Source of the DNA: Ascidiaceihabitans sp.
GTDB taxonomy: Bacteria > Pseudomonadota > Alphaproteobacteria > Rhodobacterales > Rhodobacteraceae
DNA: 10,781 nucleotides
Reading direction: 5' to 3'
Assembly (NCBI GenBank): GCA_023301665.1
Contig: JALZUL010000026.1
Coordinates: 1-10,781, forward strand
Below are positions 1 through 6,334 of the stretch, piece by piece. A program made the position numbers and the translations under genes. Under the pieces are notes generated by a model that was not told where the DNA came from, did no database searches, and saw nothing but the letters and a program-made list of their open reading frames with translations. Every line of letters begins with the position of its first letter. Position 1 is the stretch's first letter.

Positions 1-1
1 T

Positions 2-1309
2 GAGGTTTTGCATTCACGCAACGCGAATACCCGATTGCATCCAGCATCTCTTACCAAAATGATGACGCTTTATCTTGCCTTTGAAGCCATCGAGAACGGT
101 GAGATTTCGCTTGATACAATCGTGACAATCTCAAAAAACGCGGCAGCCGAGCCCCCGTCGGAATTGGGTCTGGTCACAGGTCAAAAGATTGCCTTTCGCT
201 ATCTGGTCCGCGCGGCTGCTGTAAAATCTGCCAACGACGCTGCAACCGCGATTGGTGAAGCGCTTTCTGGGTCCGAGGCACGCTTTGCCCGCCGGATGAC
301 CCGCACCGCGCAAGCCCTTGGCATGTCACGCACGACCTTCAAGAACGCACACGGCCTGACCGAAAACGGGCACTTGTCTACCGCACACGACATGACCCTT
401 TTGGGGCGTCACGTTTTGTACGACTACCCACAGTACTACAATCTCTTCTCCCGCCGCACCACAGATGCTGGCATCCGTGAAGTGGCCAACACAAACCGCC
501 GTTTGCTTGCCTCTTATAAGGGAGCGGATGGGATCAAGACCGGTTACACCCGCGCTGCCGGTTCAAACCTGGTGGCCTCTGCCGAGCGCGGCAACGAACG
601 TATCATCGCCACGGTTTTTGGTGGAAAATCATCAGCTTCTCGTAACGCTAAAGTTGCCGAGCTGCTTGATCTAGGTTTCCGTCGCGCGCCCTCAAATGCG
701 CGCGTGAGCATACCTGCAAAACCCAATTATACGGCTGATAACTCCTCTCAAGGCGCTGGGAAAACCATCCGCCTGAACGTCGCTGTGAAAAAGAGCCTGC
801 GCCCGCAATCGCGTCCAGCTGCCGAAGCTGCACCGCTTTTACTGGTCGAAGCACCTAAAACAAATACCAGCGTTCTACCTGCAGATATAAACAGCGCTCT
901 TGCAGCCGCCCAAGCAGAACTACCTGCCGCGCCTGCTGCAGCCCCTGCCCCAAAAATCGAGAACATCCAACAGGTCGCCGCTGTTTCAGCCCGCCCTGCC
1001 GCGAGACCTGAAAATCTGGTCCTCGCACGTACGGTTCCAAAAACCGAGGTCGTCACACGGGTTTCCACCTCAGGCGGACGTCATTGGGGCGTAAATATCG
1101 GCCGGTATCCCAGCCGATACAAAGCTGAGCGGGTTTTGTTAAAAACCGCCCTAGCAGAGATGGCGACGCTAGATGGATCCTTGCGCAAGGTTGTGCGCAA
1201 TAGCCAAGGGTTTGACGCAAACTTTTTGGGTATGACCCGCGAAACCGCGGATCTTGCATGCCGTCGCTTACAGGCGCGCAACGTCACCTGCTTTATGGTC
1301 GGCCCCTAA
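2..1309 (+). CDS. D-alanyl-D-alanine carboxypeptidase (S11) with C-terminal SPOR domain, 5' end outside window
   Basis: This enzyme trims the terminal D-alanine from peptidoglycan stem peptides in the periplasm. All three penicillin-binding motifs of the S11 family are visible: S-L-T-K (catalytic Ser codon at 47-49), S-A-N (Ser codon at 227-229) and K-T-G (Lys codon at 536-538). The catalytic domain fills roughly the first 235 visible residues. An Ala/Pro-rich, low-complexity linker of about 110 residues follows. The last 80 or so residues, from SGGRHWGVNIG, look like a SPOR domain, which in known proteins binds denuded glycan at division sites. The reading frame is open to the window edge, and the family normally has a signal peptide and some 40-60 residues before S-L-T-K, so the true start is upstream; the TTG at 8-10 is unlikely to be the start. 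The TAA stop overlaps the convergent membrane-protein gene by 4 bases. The class assignment is firm; the dac paralogue name is not. Confidence 0.93.
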   Translation, partial: EVLHSRNANTRLHPASLTKMMTLYLAFEAIENGEISLDTIVTISKNAAAEPPSELGLVTGQKIAFRYLVRAAAVKSANDAATAIGEALSGSEARFARRMTRTAQALGMSRTTFKNAHGLTENGHLSTAHDMTLLGRHVLYDYPQYYNLFSRRTTDAGIREVANTNRRLLASYKGADGIKTGYTRAAGSNLVASAERGNERIIATVFGGKSSASRNAKVAELLDLGFRRAPSNARVSIPAKPNYTADNSSQGAGKTIRLNVAVKKSLRPQSRPAAEAAPLLLVEAPKTNTSVLPADINSALAAAQAELPAAPAAAPAPKIENIQQVAAVSARPAARPENLVLARTVPKTEVVTRVSTSGGRHWGVNIGRYPSRYKAERVLLKTALAEMATLDGSLRKVVRNSQGFDANFLGMTRETADLACRRLQARNVTCFMVGP

Positions 1310-2331
1310 ATTTCCAATTCAACGTCTTTGCCCATCACTTTTGGCATAGGCGTTGGATCATCGGCATCTACATGAGACGGGAAGCTGCTTAGCAAAATCG
1401 CATAGCGCATCCGCGCATCTGTGATCGAACTATAGCTGCCGATCAGGTCACGTATTGGACCACCCAAACGCTCCAAGCCCGAAACGAAGGCTAGGATCAC
1501 GCCCACTTCGACATCCCCTTGGATCGCCAAATATCCGCCATATGCGATCACCCCAAATGGGCCCATCGCGATCAAAAGGTTATTGATCGTTTTCATTATG
1601 TTTTTGGTCATCAAAAACTTGGTTCGGATTTTCAGGATCGTGTCGGTCAGGTTGGTAAAGGCTTGCGGCGGTTCTTGTTCTAGCAGTTCTTCCTCAGCTT
1701 GATCGACAATAAAGTTGCCAAGCTCACGCACCTTTAGCGCCTTCTTGGCCGCCAAACGGTTCATTCTTGCCTGAAAGATCGGCACAACAATGAACTGCGG
1801 CGAATAAAGGATAAGCGCAATCGTCGCCACCAACGGTTCGATGAAAAACATGTAGCCTAAAACCGAAATCAGCGTCCCAATTTGCAGCAATGGACCCGAG
1901 ATCGCAGAACCTGCGAACCCGCCAAGTTTTTCCACCTCGCTTGATAGCATGGACACAACGGCACCTTCATCCACAACATCTTTGCCCTCGGCGCTGGCTT
2001 TGATTTTTGAAGGCGGGATAATTGTATAAATACAATAAAAAACGGAACGGCGCAGGCTGTGCACGATCTGTGCAGAAATCAGCTCGCGTTGAATGCGCAT
2101 GGCCAACTTGATACCCGCAGATAATAGCAAAGCGCCAACATAAAGCAGAGCCAACCAAACCAACAGCTCCACATCTTTGTTTGCCACGGCATCGTCCAAC
2201 AGGCGACGCTGAAGCTCTAACGGGATGGGTGCCAACGGCAGCAAGGCTAAGGTCATCAAGATAACAACGACCTGTTTCTTTTTAGAATACCTAAAAATAT
2301 AGCGGTAAACAGACAGTGGCATCGCGCGCAT
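1306..2331 (-). CDS. ABC-exporter-type transmembrane protein lacking an ATPase domain
   Basis: The 341 residues resemble the membrane domain of type IV (exporter-fold) ABC proteins. Six hydrophobic segments lie at about 20-40, 57-78, 146-164, 165-186, 247-270 and 276-296, with long charged intracellular loops between 2-3 and 4-5. The usual partner, a nucleotide-binding domain of about 230 residues, is absent: the protein ends DVELEI, where fused exporters begin their ATPase domain. No Walker A, LSGGQ or Walker B motif is present. The frame past the TAG stays open for about 75 codons, but that stretch is antisense to the SPOR coding region and shows no ATPase motif. ATG at 2331 is chosen because GAGGG lies about 8 bases upstream; Met4 is an alternative. 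The gene follows lysR on the same strand after 134 bases. It could pair with an ATPase encoded elsewhere, work without ATP as SbmA/BacA proteins do, or be a stable remnant. Substrate unknown. Confidence 0.85.
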   Translation of the reverse strand: MRAMPLSVYRYIFRYSKKKQVVVILMTLALLPLAPIPLELQRRLLDDAVANKDVELLVWLALLYVGALLLSAGIKLAMRIQRELISAQIVHSLRRSVFYCIYTIIPPSKIKASAEGKDVVDEGAVVSMLSSEVEKLGGFAGSAISGPLLQIGTLISVLGYMFFIEPLVATIALILYSPQFIVVPIFQARMNRLAAKKALKVRELGNFIVDQAEEELLEQEPPQAFTNLTDTILKIRTKFLMTKNIMKTINNLLIAMGPFGVIAYGGYLAIQGDVEVGVILAFVSGLERLGGPIRDLIGSYSSITDARMRYAILLSSFPSHVDADDPTPMPKVMGKDVELEI

Positions 2332-2361
2332 GATTGGGCCCTCGTTTTAATTTCACAACAG

Positions 2362-2380
2362 GTGGCATGCCGCGTGCCAC
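2362..2380. other. Short inverted repeat between lysR and the membrane-protein gene
   Basis: GTGGCA (2362-2367) and TGCCAC (2375-2380) form a perfect 6-bp stem with a 7-base loop. It lies downstream of the lysR stop and just upstream of the membrane-protein start. No T-tract follows on either strand, so it is not a convincing intrinsic terminator. It may be a weak RNA hairpin in the leader of the membrane-protein gene, or chance. The rest of this 134-base gap shows nothing I can name. Confidence 0.3.
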
Positions 2381-2465
2381 ATTGCAAAGCGCATTCTCGC
2401 GGCCTCAAAACGCTTTTTGATAAAAATGTCGTGGCCAAGCTGCGCACCGCCCCGCTTTTGCAGGC

Positions 2466-3341
2466 TCAATTGGCAAGATGACGGCGCTTTAACCAAGCTA
2501 GGAATTTTCGCAACGGTGGCCGATGCACCCCTGGCAAAGTCACCAAATGATAGCCTGTGCCAGATCGCGATTGCTTCGACACGACCACAAGCCGACCTGC
2601 GGCTACCTCTGCCGAAACGAAAACATCCACCGTCACCGCAAGCCCTTGACCATCCAACGCCCCTTGCAACAGCAGATTGCCGGGAACTTGTACCTTACCG
2701 CCTGTTATCTCCTTATGGACGCCATGATTGCGCAGCCAATCACTACCTTCTGTATGCCCCAACTCCTCTAACCACGGCAGGGCGCGCATGTCTTCGGGGC
2801 TCGGGTTTTCACAACCCTTTAACAGCGTTGGGGAACCAACAACCACAACAGCGGACGGCATCCAAAGTGTATTCTCAAGCCCGTCCCAAGGACCGCTTCC
2901 ATACCGAACAGCCAAATCAACACCCCCTAAAGTGGGGTCTTTCAACGAAGGTGTAGGATCGATCAGGATATCAATCTCTGGGTTTTGCGCACGAAAATCC
3001 GGCAAGTTTGGCATCAACCATGATGCTGCGAACGTCGGAGAGGTCGTAACATGCAACGGCCTGTCTGCAACAACACCTTTTAAATCACGGCATACTGCCG
3101 CCATTTTTTCGAACCCCATCACCGTCGCATTCGCTAGCGTTTCACCCTGAGGTGTCAGCGCCAACGCACGGCCACTTCGATCAACCAGCGGCAAGTTAAG
3201 ATGCTGTTCCAGAAGGCGTAATTGCTGACTTACCGCAGCATGGCTCACGCCAAGCGCCTCCCCTGCCGCAACAAGATTCTTGTTTTGGGCAAAGGCTGTA
3301 AAGGCCCGCAAAGCGGCCAATGGCGGCAGGTCGCTCCACAT
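2466..3341 (-). CDS. LysR-family transcriptional regulator, GcvA/AmpR-like
   Basis: The 291-residue length is typical for LysR regulators. The N-terminal winged helix-turn-helix covers about residues 5-65, with the recognition region LVAAGEALGVSHAAVSQQLR at about 23-42, the classic LysR pattern. The substrate-binding-like effector domain begins near residue 95 with LHVTTSPTFAASWLMPNLPD, the form seen in the GcvA/AmpR branch. The effector cannot be read from sequence. ATG at 3341 is supported by the MWSDLPPLAALRAF start typical of this branch; upstream a weak GGGA lies about 9 bases away. It is transcribed away from a 52-codon ORF on the plus strand, and a LysR-type box sits between the two starts, the usual layout for self-control and control of a divergent target. 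Downstream on the same strand is the membrane-protein gene, with no clear terminator between them, so read-through is possible. Confidence 0.93.
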   Translation of the reverse strand: MWSDLPPLAALRAFTAFAQNKNLVAAGEALGVSHAAVSQQLRLLEQHLNLPLVDRSGRALALTPQGETLANATVMGFEKMAAVCRDLKGVVADRPLHVTTSPTFAASWLMPNLPDFRAQNPEIDILIDPTPSLKDPTLGGVDLAVRYGSGPWDGLENTLWMPSAVVVVGSPTLLKGCENPSPEDMRALPWLEELGHTEGSDWLRNHGVHKEITGGKVQVPGNLLLQGALDGQGLAVTVDVFVSAEVAAGRLVVVSKQSRSGTGYHLVTLPGVHRPPLRKFLAWLKRRHLAN

Positions 3342-3395
3342 TAATGTAATCCCAGCTTACATATTGAAAATTCGTATGACTCGCAGGTTTGCCTA

Positions 3396-3410
3396 ATTAA
3401 TCGCAATAAT
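3396..3410. promoter_or_regulatory. Candidate LysR-type operator box (ATTA-N7-TAAT)
   Basis: ATTAATCGCAATAAT has perfect arms ATTA and TAAT around 7 bases and fits the T-N11-A rule of LysR sites (T at 3397, A at 3409). It overlaps CTAAT at 3393-3397, the core reported for GcvA-type sites. It lies about 55 bases upstream of the lysR start and 32 bases upstream of the small plus-strand ORF. A second, imperfect repeat, CATA-N11-TATG at 3360-3378, could be a further subsite nearer lysR. Role is inferred from sequence and position. Confidence 0.5.
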
Positions 3411-3442
3411 CAATCACAAATCAGAACACATTGGAGAATTTG

Positions 3443-3601
3443 ATGTTAGAAATTTACGCTAAAACTTTCATGACCGCATCCCGCCAAAACGTTAAAACAA
3501 CACAGAACGCTCCAGAAAAAACGTTGGAGCGACGACGCTGGTTGCCTTCGGGCCACTGGCTCATACAGGCCCCTTCGTCAAAAGGGCCACATCGGTTTTG
3601 A
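3443..3601 (+). CDS. Small basic ORF, 52 residues, unknown function
   Basis: I do not recognise this product. The ORF starts MLEIYAKTFMTASRQN and ends in a stretch rich in Arg, Trp and Pro (ERRRWLPSGHW near residues 29-39). It has about nine Lys/Arg against three Glu, so it would be strongly basic. No membrane segment or signal peptide is visible. The ATG is preceded by GGAG at 3433-3436 with a 6-base gap, a good ribosome binding site. It is divergent from lysR, and the LysR-type box lies just upstream, so it is a natural candidate target of that regulator. Small Arg-rich proteins such as DUF1127 members are common beside regulators in this group, but the diagnostic DUF1127 pattern is not clear here. 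Codon choice is not strongly coding-like (TTA, ATA and several AAA). It could equally be the leader of a small RNA. Confidence 0.45.
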   Translation: MLEIYAKTFMTASRQNVKTTQNAPEKTLERRRWLPSGHWLIQAPSSKGPHRF

Positions 3602-3617
3602 AGCTTCGGTAAAATGA

Positions 3618-3644
3618 AAAGGCGGTGCCATGAACACCGCCTTT
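3618..3644 (-). terminator. Intrinsic terminator of the yejABEF operon
   Basis: AAAGGCGGTG (3618-3627) pairs perfectly with CACCGCCTTT (3635-3644), giving a 10-bp GC-rich stem with a 7-base loop. Read on the minus strand it starts 3 bases after the yejF stop and continues into CCTTTTCATTTTA, a T-rich tail. On the plus strand only TTT follows, so it may also slow transcription from the small ORF, but less efficiently. Confidence 0.85.
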
Positions 3645-3647
3645 AGA

Positions 3648-5231
3648 TCAATTAACGCTCGCCTGAAGCAAAGAGCGGGTGTATTCCATTTGCGGATTTT
3701 CAAACAATTCTTGCGCAGTGCCCTGCTCAACCACATCGCCTTGCTTCATCACAATCACATTGTGAGACATTGCACGAATGACCTTGAGATCGTGGCTGAT
3801 GAACAAATACGCCAACCCGTATTTTTTCTGCAAATCCCGCAACAGTTCAACAATTTGAACCTGAACCGTCATATCAAGCGCCGAAGTCGGCTCGTCCAAC
3901 ACCAGCAGCTTGGGGCGCAAAACCATCGCCCGCGCGATGGCAATCCGTTGGCGCTGTCCACCAGAGAACTCATGCGGGTAGCGGTCCATCGTGGCTGGAT
4001 CCAACCCTGTTTCGGTCATAACCTCAGCCACCAAATCGCGTGGGTCGCGATCAGGGTCGATATTGTGGATCGACAAGCCCTCAGAAATGATCTGCGCACA
4101 GGTCATGCGTGGGCTCAGGCTACCAAACGGGTCTTGAAAAACAATCTGCATATCCTTGCGCAGGTGACGCAGCTCTTTTGTGCTCGAACTGCGAATGTCT
4201 TGACCGTTATAACGAATGCCGCCCTCTGATGCGATCAAACGCATGATCGCAAGCGCCATGGTCGTCTTGCCCGATCCGCTTTCCCCAACGATCCCCAAGG
4301 TTTCCCCAGCCCGTACAGACAACGATGATGCGTTCACCGCTTTGACGTGGCCGATGGTGCGACGCAAAAAGCCCCCTTGGATCGGGAACCAGATTTTGAG
4401 CTTGTCAGTCTCAACCATCACCGGTGCGTCGTCCGCCACAGGTGCGGGCGCGCCGCTTGGTTCGGCACTGAGCAGCTTCTTGGTATAATCATGCTGAGGG
4501 TTGGCAAACAATTCAGCCGTCGGGCCGCTTTCCACAACCTCCCCCTGCTGCATTACAAAAACACGGTCCGCAATACGGCGCACAATGCCAAGGTCATGGG
4601 TGATAAACAAAAGCCCCATGCCTTCGGCGTCTTTCAGGTCTTTCAACAGATCCAGAATTTGGGCTTGAATCGTAACATCAAGCGCCGTTGTTGGCTCATC
4701 CGCAATCAAGATGTCAGGCTTATTGGCCAAAGCCATCGCGATCATCACACGCTGCCGCTGCCCACCAGACAGTTGATGCGGATAACTGGTAAGCCGGCTT
4801 TCCGCGTCACGGATGCCCACTTTTTCCAGCAGTTCTAAAACGCGCGCGCGGGCTTGGGCACCTAGGATACCTTGGTGCAGCGATATGCTTTCGGTCAGTT
4901 GCTTTTCAATGGTGTGCAAAGGGTTGAGCGATGACATCGGTTCCTGAAAGATAAAACTGATGTCATTGCCCCGTACTTTGCGCAGCAGTCTTTCATCAGC
5001 CCCGATCAATTCTTGGCCGTCGTATTTGACCGAACCGCTGACCTCAGCGCTGTCGCCCAAAAGTGAAACGGTCGAAAGGGCCGATACCGATTTACCAGAG
5101 CCGGATTCCCCCACCAATGCCACGACTTCACCGCGGTTCACGGTAAAACTGACACCACGTACGGCGGCGGTCACTGCCCCGTCTTGGCGAAAGCCAACGT
5201 TCAGGTTTTCCACATCTAAGAGAGCGCTCAT
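3648..5231 (-). CDS. yejF: Peptide ABC importer, double ATPase subunit YejF
   Basis: YejF supplies the energy for the Yej importer on the cytoplasmic side. One chain of 527 residues carries two complete nucleotide-binding domains. Domain 1: Walker A GESGSGKS at 41-48, Q-loop Gln96, signature LSGGQ 154-158, Walker B ILIADE 174-179, switch His212. Domain 2: Walker A GESGSGKT at 316-323, signature FSGGQ 422-426, Walker B LLVLDE 442-447, switch His480. All key residues are intact in both. After each domain the NPQ.-.YT.-.LL segment typical of oligopeptide transporter ATPases (Dpp/Opp class) is present. The length and the yejA-B-E-F order separate it from paired DppD/DppF. The start ATG overlaps the yejE stop as ATGA, and its own Shine-Dalgarno is weak, so translation is probably coupled. 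It is the last gene of the operon, followed at once by a strong terminator. Confidence 0.96.
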   Translation of the reverse strand: MSALLDVENLNVGFRQDGAVTAAVRGVSFTVNRGEVVALVGESGSGKSVSALSTVSLLGDSAEVSGSVKYDGQELIGADERLLRKVRGNDISFIFQEPMSSLNPLHTIEKQLTESISLHQGILGAQARARVLELLEKVGIRDAESRLTSYPHQLSGGQRQRVMIAMALANKPDILIADEPTTALDVTIQAQILDLLKDLKDAEGMGLLFITHDLGIVRRIADRVFVMQQGEVVESGPTAELFANPQHDYTKKLLSAEPSGAPAPVADDAPVMVETDKLKIWFPIQGGFLRRTIGHVKAVNASSLSVRAGETLGIVGESGSGKTTMALAIMRLIASEGGIRYNGQDIRSSSTKELRHLRKDMQIVFQDPFGSLSPRMTCAQIISEGLSIHNIDPDRDPRDLVAEVMTETGLDPATMDRYPHEFSGGQRQRIAIARAMVLRPKLLVLDEPTSALDMTVQVQIVELLRDLQKKYGLAYLFISHDLKVIRAMSHNVIVMKQGDVVEQGTAQELFENPQMEYTRSLLQASVN

Positions 5232-6334
5232 TGGAAAGTCTTTCGCGGGTCAAAGGCGTCGCGGATGCCTTCAAAGATGAACACCAACAAGGACAGCATC
5301 AAAGCAAAGGTCCCAAAGGCGGTAAAGGCAAGCCAGGGTGCCTGAAGGTTTTGTTTTGCTTGCAACGTCAGCTCACCAAGGGAGGGGGCGGATGACGGCA
5401 GGCCAAAGCCCAGAAAATCAAGGATCGCCAGTGTTGAAATCGTGCCTGTGATAATGAACGGCAACATCGTGAGCGTCGCCACCATCGCGTTTGGCAACAT
5501 ATGACGGAACATGATCGTCACGTTACCAACCCCAAGCGCACGCGCAGCCCGCACGTATTCAAGGTTGCGCGCCCGCAGGAATTCCGCCCGTACCACGCCG
5601 ACCAAACCGGTCCACGAGAACAGCACCAACAGCCCGACAAGCAGCCAGAAACTGCGCCCTAAGATCGCAAACATAATGATGATCACGTAGATGACCGGAA
5701 TAGCTGACCACACTTCGATCACCCGTTGGAAAATTAAGTCGGTCAAACCTCCAAAGAATCCCTGTACAGCCCCAGCAATCACCCCGATCACCGTAGCGGC
5801 ACCAGTCACGATCAATGTAAAGAACACTGACAGTCGGAACCCGTGAATGACCCGTGCGAGCACGTCGCGTTTCGTGCCATCGGTCCCCAGCCAGTTTTGC
5901 GCATTGGGCGGCAATGGTGCCGCGCCGGGGCGCTCAACCGCTGTGTTGAAAGAATATGGAATGAGCGGCCAGATCGTCCACCCTTTGGTGATCGCCTCCC
6001 CGTCAACGACACCGTCAGCGCTGTCTTCGATCACCCCTTCAGGATCATCAAAACAAATATCCAAACCGCCCGAAACGATCAAACATTCCACTTCAGGGTC
6101 GCGGTAAACTGCTTCGGTTTGAAAATCGCCGCCAAATTCCGTCTCGGGGTAAAAGTTCCAGATCGGAGTGTAGAAGCTGTTGTTATAACGAACCAAAATC
6201 GGCTTATCATATGCAATAAACTCGGCGCACAGGCTCAGCCCGAACAGGATCGAAAAGACAACCATGGACCAATAGGCCCGTTTGTTGCTTCGAAAATTAC
6301 GCCAGCGGCGTTGGTTTAAAGGGGACAATGCCAT
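5228..6334 (-). CDS. yejE: Peptide ABC importer, permease subunit YejE
   Basis: This is one half of the inner-membrane channel. Residues 23-41 form the first membrane helix, followed by a long periplasmic loop (about 42-160) and the core permease domain from about 165 onward, with further hydrophobic segments near 168-190, 210-226, 230-248, 284-308 and 337-355. The cytoplasmic coupling (EAA) loop is visible at about 259-282, EYVRAARALGVGNVT followed by the HMLPN end. The LGTDGTKRDVLARV segment before the core is characteristic of the YejE/DppC/OppC class. The periplasmic loop contains two cysteines (84 and 94) and a very acidic stretch (DDPEGVIEDSADGVVDGE), which appears longer than the E. 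coli counterpart as I remember it. The start shares one base with the yejB stop (TAATG), and AGAGGGAAGG just upstream, inside yejB, is a strong ribosome binding site. Confidence 0.95.
   Translation of the reverse strand: MALSPLNQRRWRNFRSNKRAYWSMVVFSILFGLSLCAEFIAYDKPILVRYNNSFYTPIWNFYPETEFGGDFQTEAVYRDPEVECLIVSGGLDICFDDPEGVIEDSADGVVDGEAITKGWTIWPLIPYSFNTAVERPGAAPLPPNAQNWLGTDGTKRDVLARVIHGFRLSVFFTLIVTGAATVIGVIAGAVQGFFGGLTDLIFQRVIEVWSAIPVIYVIIIMFAILGRSFWLLVGLLVLFSWTGLVGVVRAEFLRARNLEYVRAARALGVGNVTIMFRHMLPNAMVATLTMLPFIITGTISTLAILDFLGFGLPSSAPSLGELTLQAKQNLQAPWLAFTAFGTFALMLSLLVFIFEGIRDAFDPRKTFQ

Larger units (their letters stand above)
3342..3647. other. Intergenic region between lysR and the yej operon end
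   Basis: This 306-base gap holds the candidate LysR box (3396-3410), the small ORF (3443-3601) and the terminator hairpin (3618-3644). A weaker hairpin, GGCCC at 3568-3572 with GGGCC at 3584-3588, lies inside the small ORF and has a bulged stem. I found no convincing sigma-70 promoter for either lysR or the small ORF. TTGAAA at 3364-3369 resembles a -35 element but has no well-spaced -10. Confidence 0.6.

Noticed and set aside
748..1068. Minus-strand Ala-rich open frame of 106 codons
   Set aside because: It mirrors the low-complexity linker of the carboxypeptidase; the Ala richness comes from repeated GCN/GGC codons on the other strand.
1081..1305. Open frame continuing past the membrane-protein TAG, considered as a lost ATPase domain or readthrough
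   Set aside because: It is antisense to the SPOR coding sequence and contains no Walker A, signature or Walker B motif.
2362..2380. Hairpin considered as a terminator for lysR
   Set aside because: The stem is only 6 bp with no T-tract after it on the minus strand.
2417..2956. Plus-strand open frame of 179 codons opposite lysR
   Set aside because: It is antisense to a clear LysR gene, and its product shows only low-quality, Pro/Leu/His-rich sequence with no domain.
3568..3588. GGCCC/GGGCC hairpin considered as a terminator or attenuator
   Set aside because: The stem is short and bulged, lies inside the small ORF, and is not followed by a proper T-run.
3443..3601. Assignment of the small ORF to DUF1127
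   Set aside because: It has an Arg cluster but not the characteristic Leu-rich helix and D-I-G ending, so the family name cannot be supported.
3630..4229. Plus-strand open frame of 199 codons opposite yejF
   Set aside because: It starts inside the terminator hairpin, is antisense to the second ATPase domain of YejF, and has no recognisable motif.
4347..4838. Plus-strand open frame of 163 codons opposite yejF
   Set aside because: Mirror of conserved ATPase coding sequence; no ribosome binding site or domain was seen.
3648..5231. Two ATPase domains in one gene considered as an unusual fusion
   Set aside because: A double-ATPase chain is the normal form of YejF.
5843..6319. Plus-strand open frame of 158 codons opposite yejE
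   Set aside because: Antisense to a conserved permease gene; composition typical of a shadow frame.
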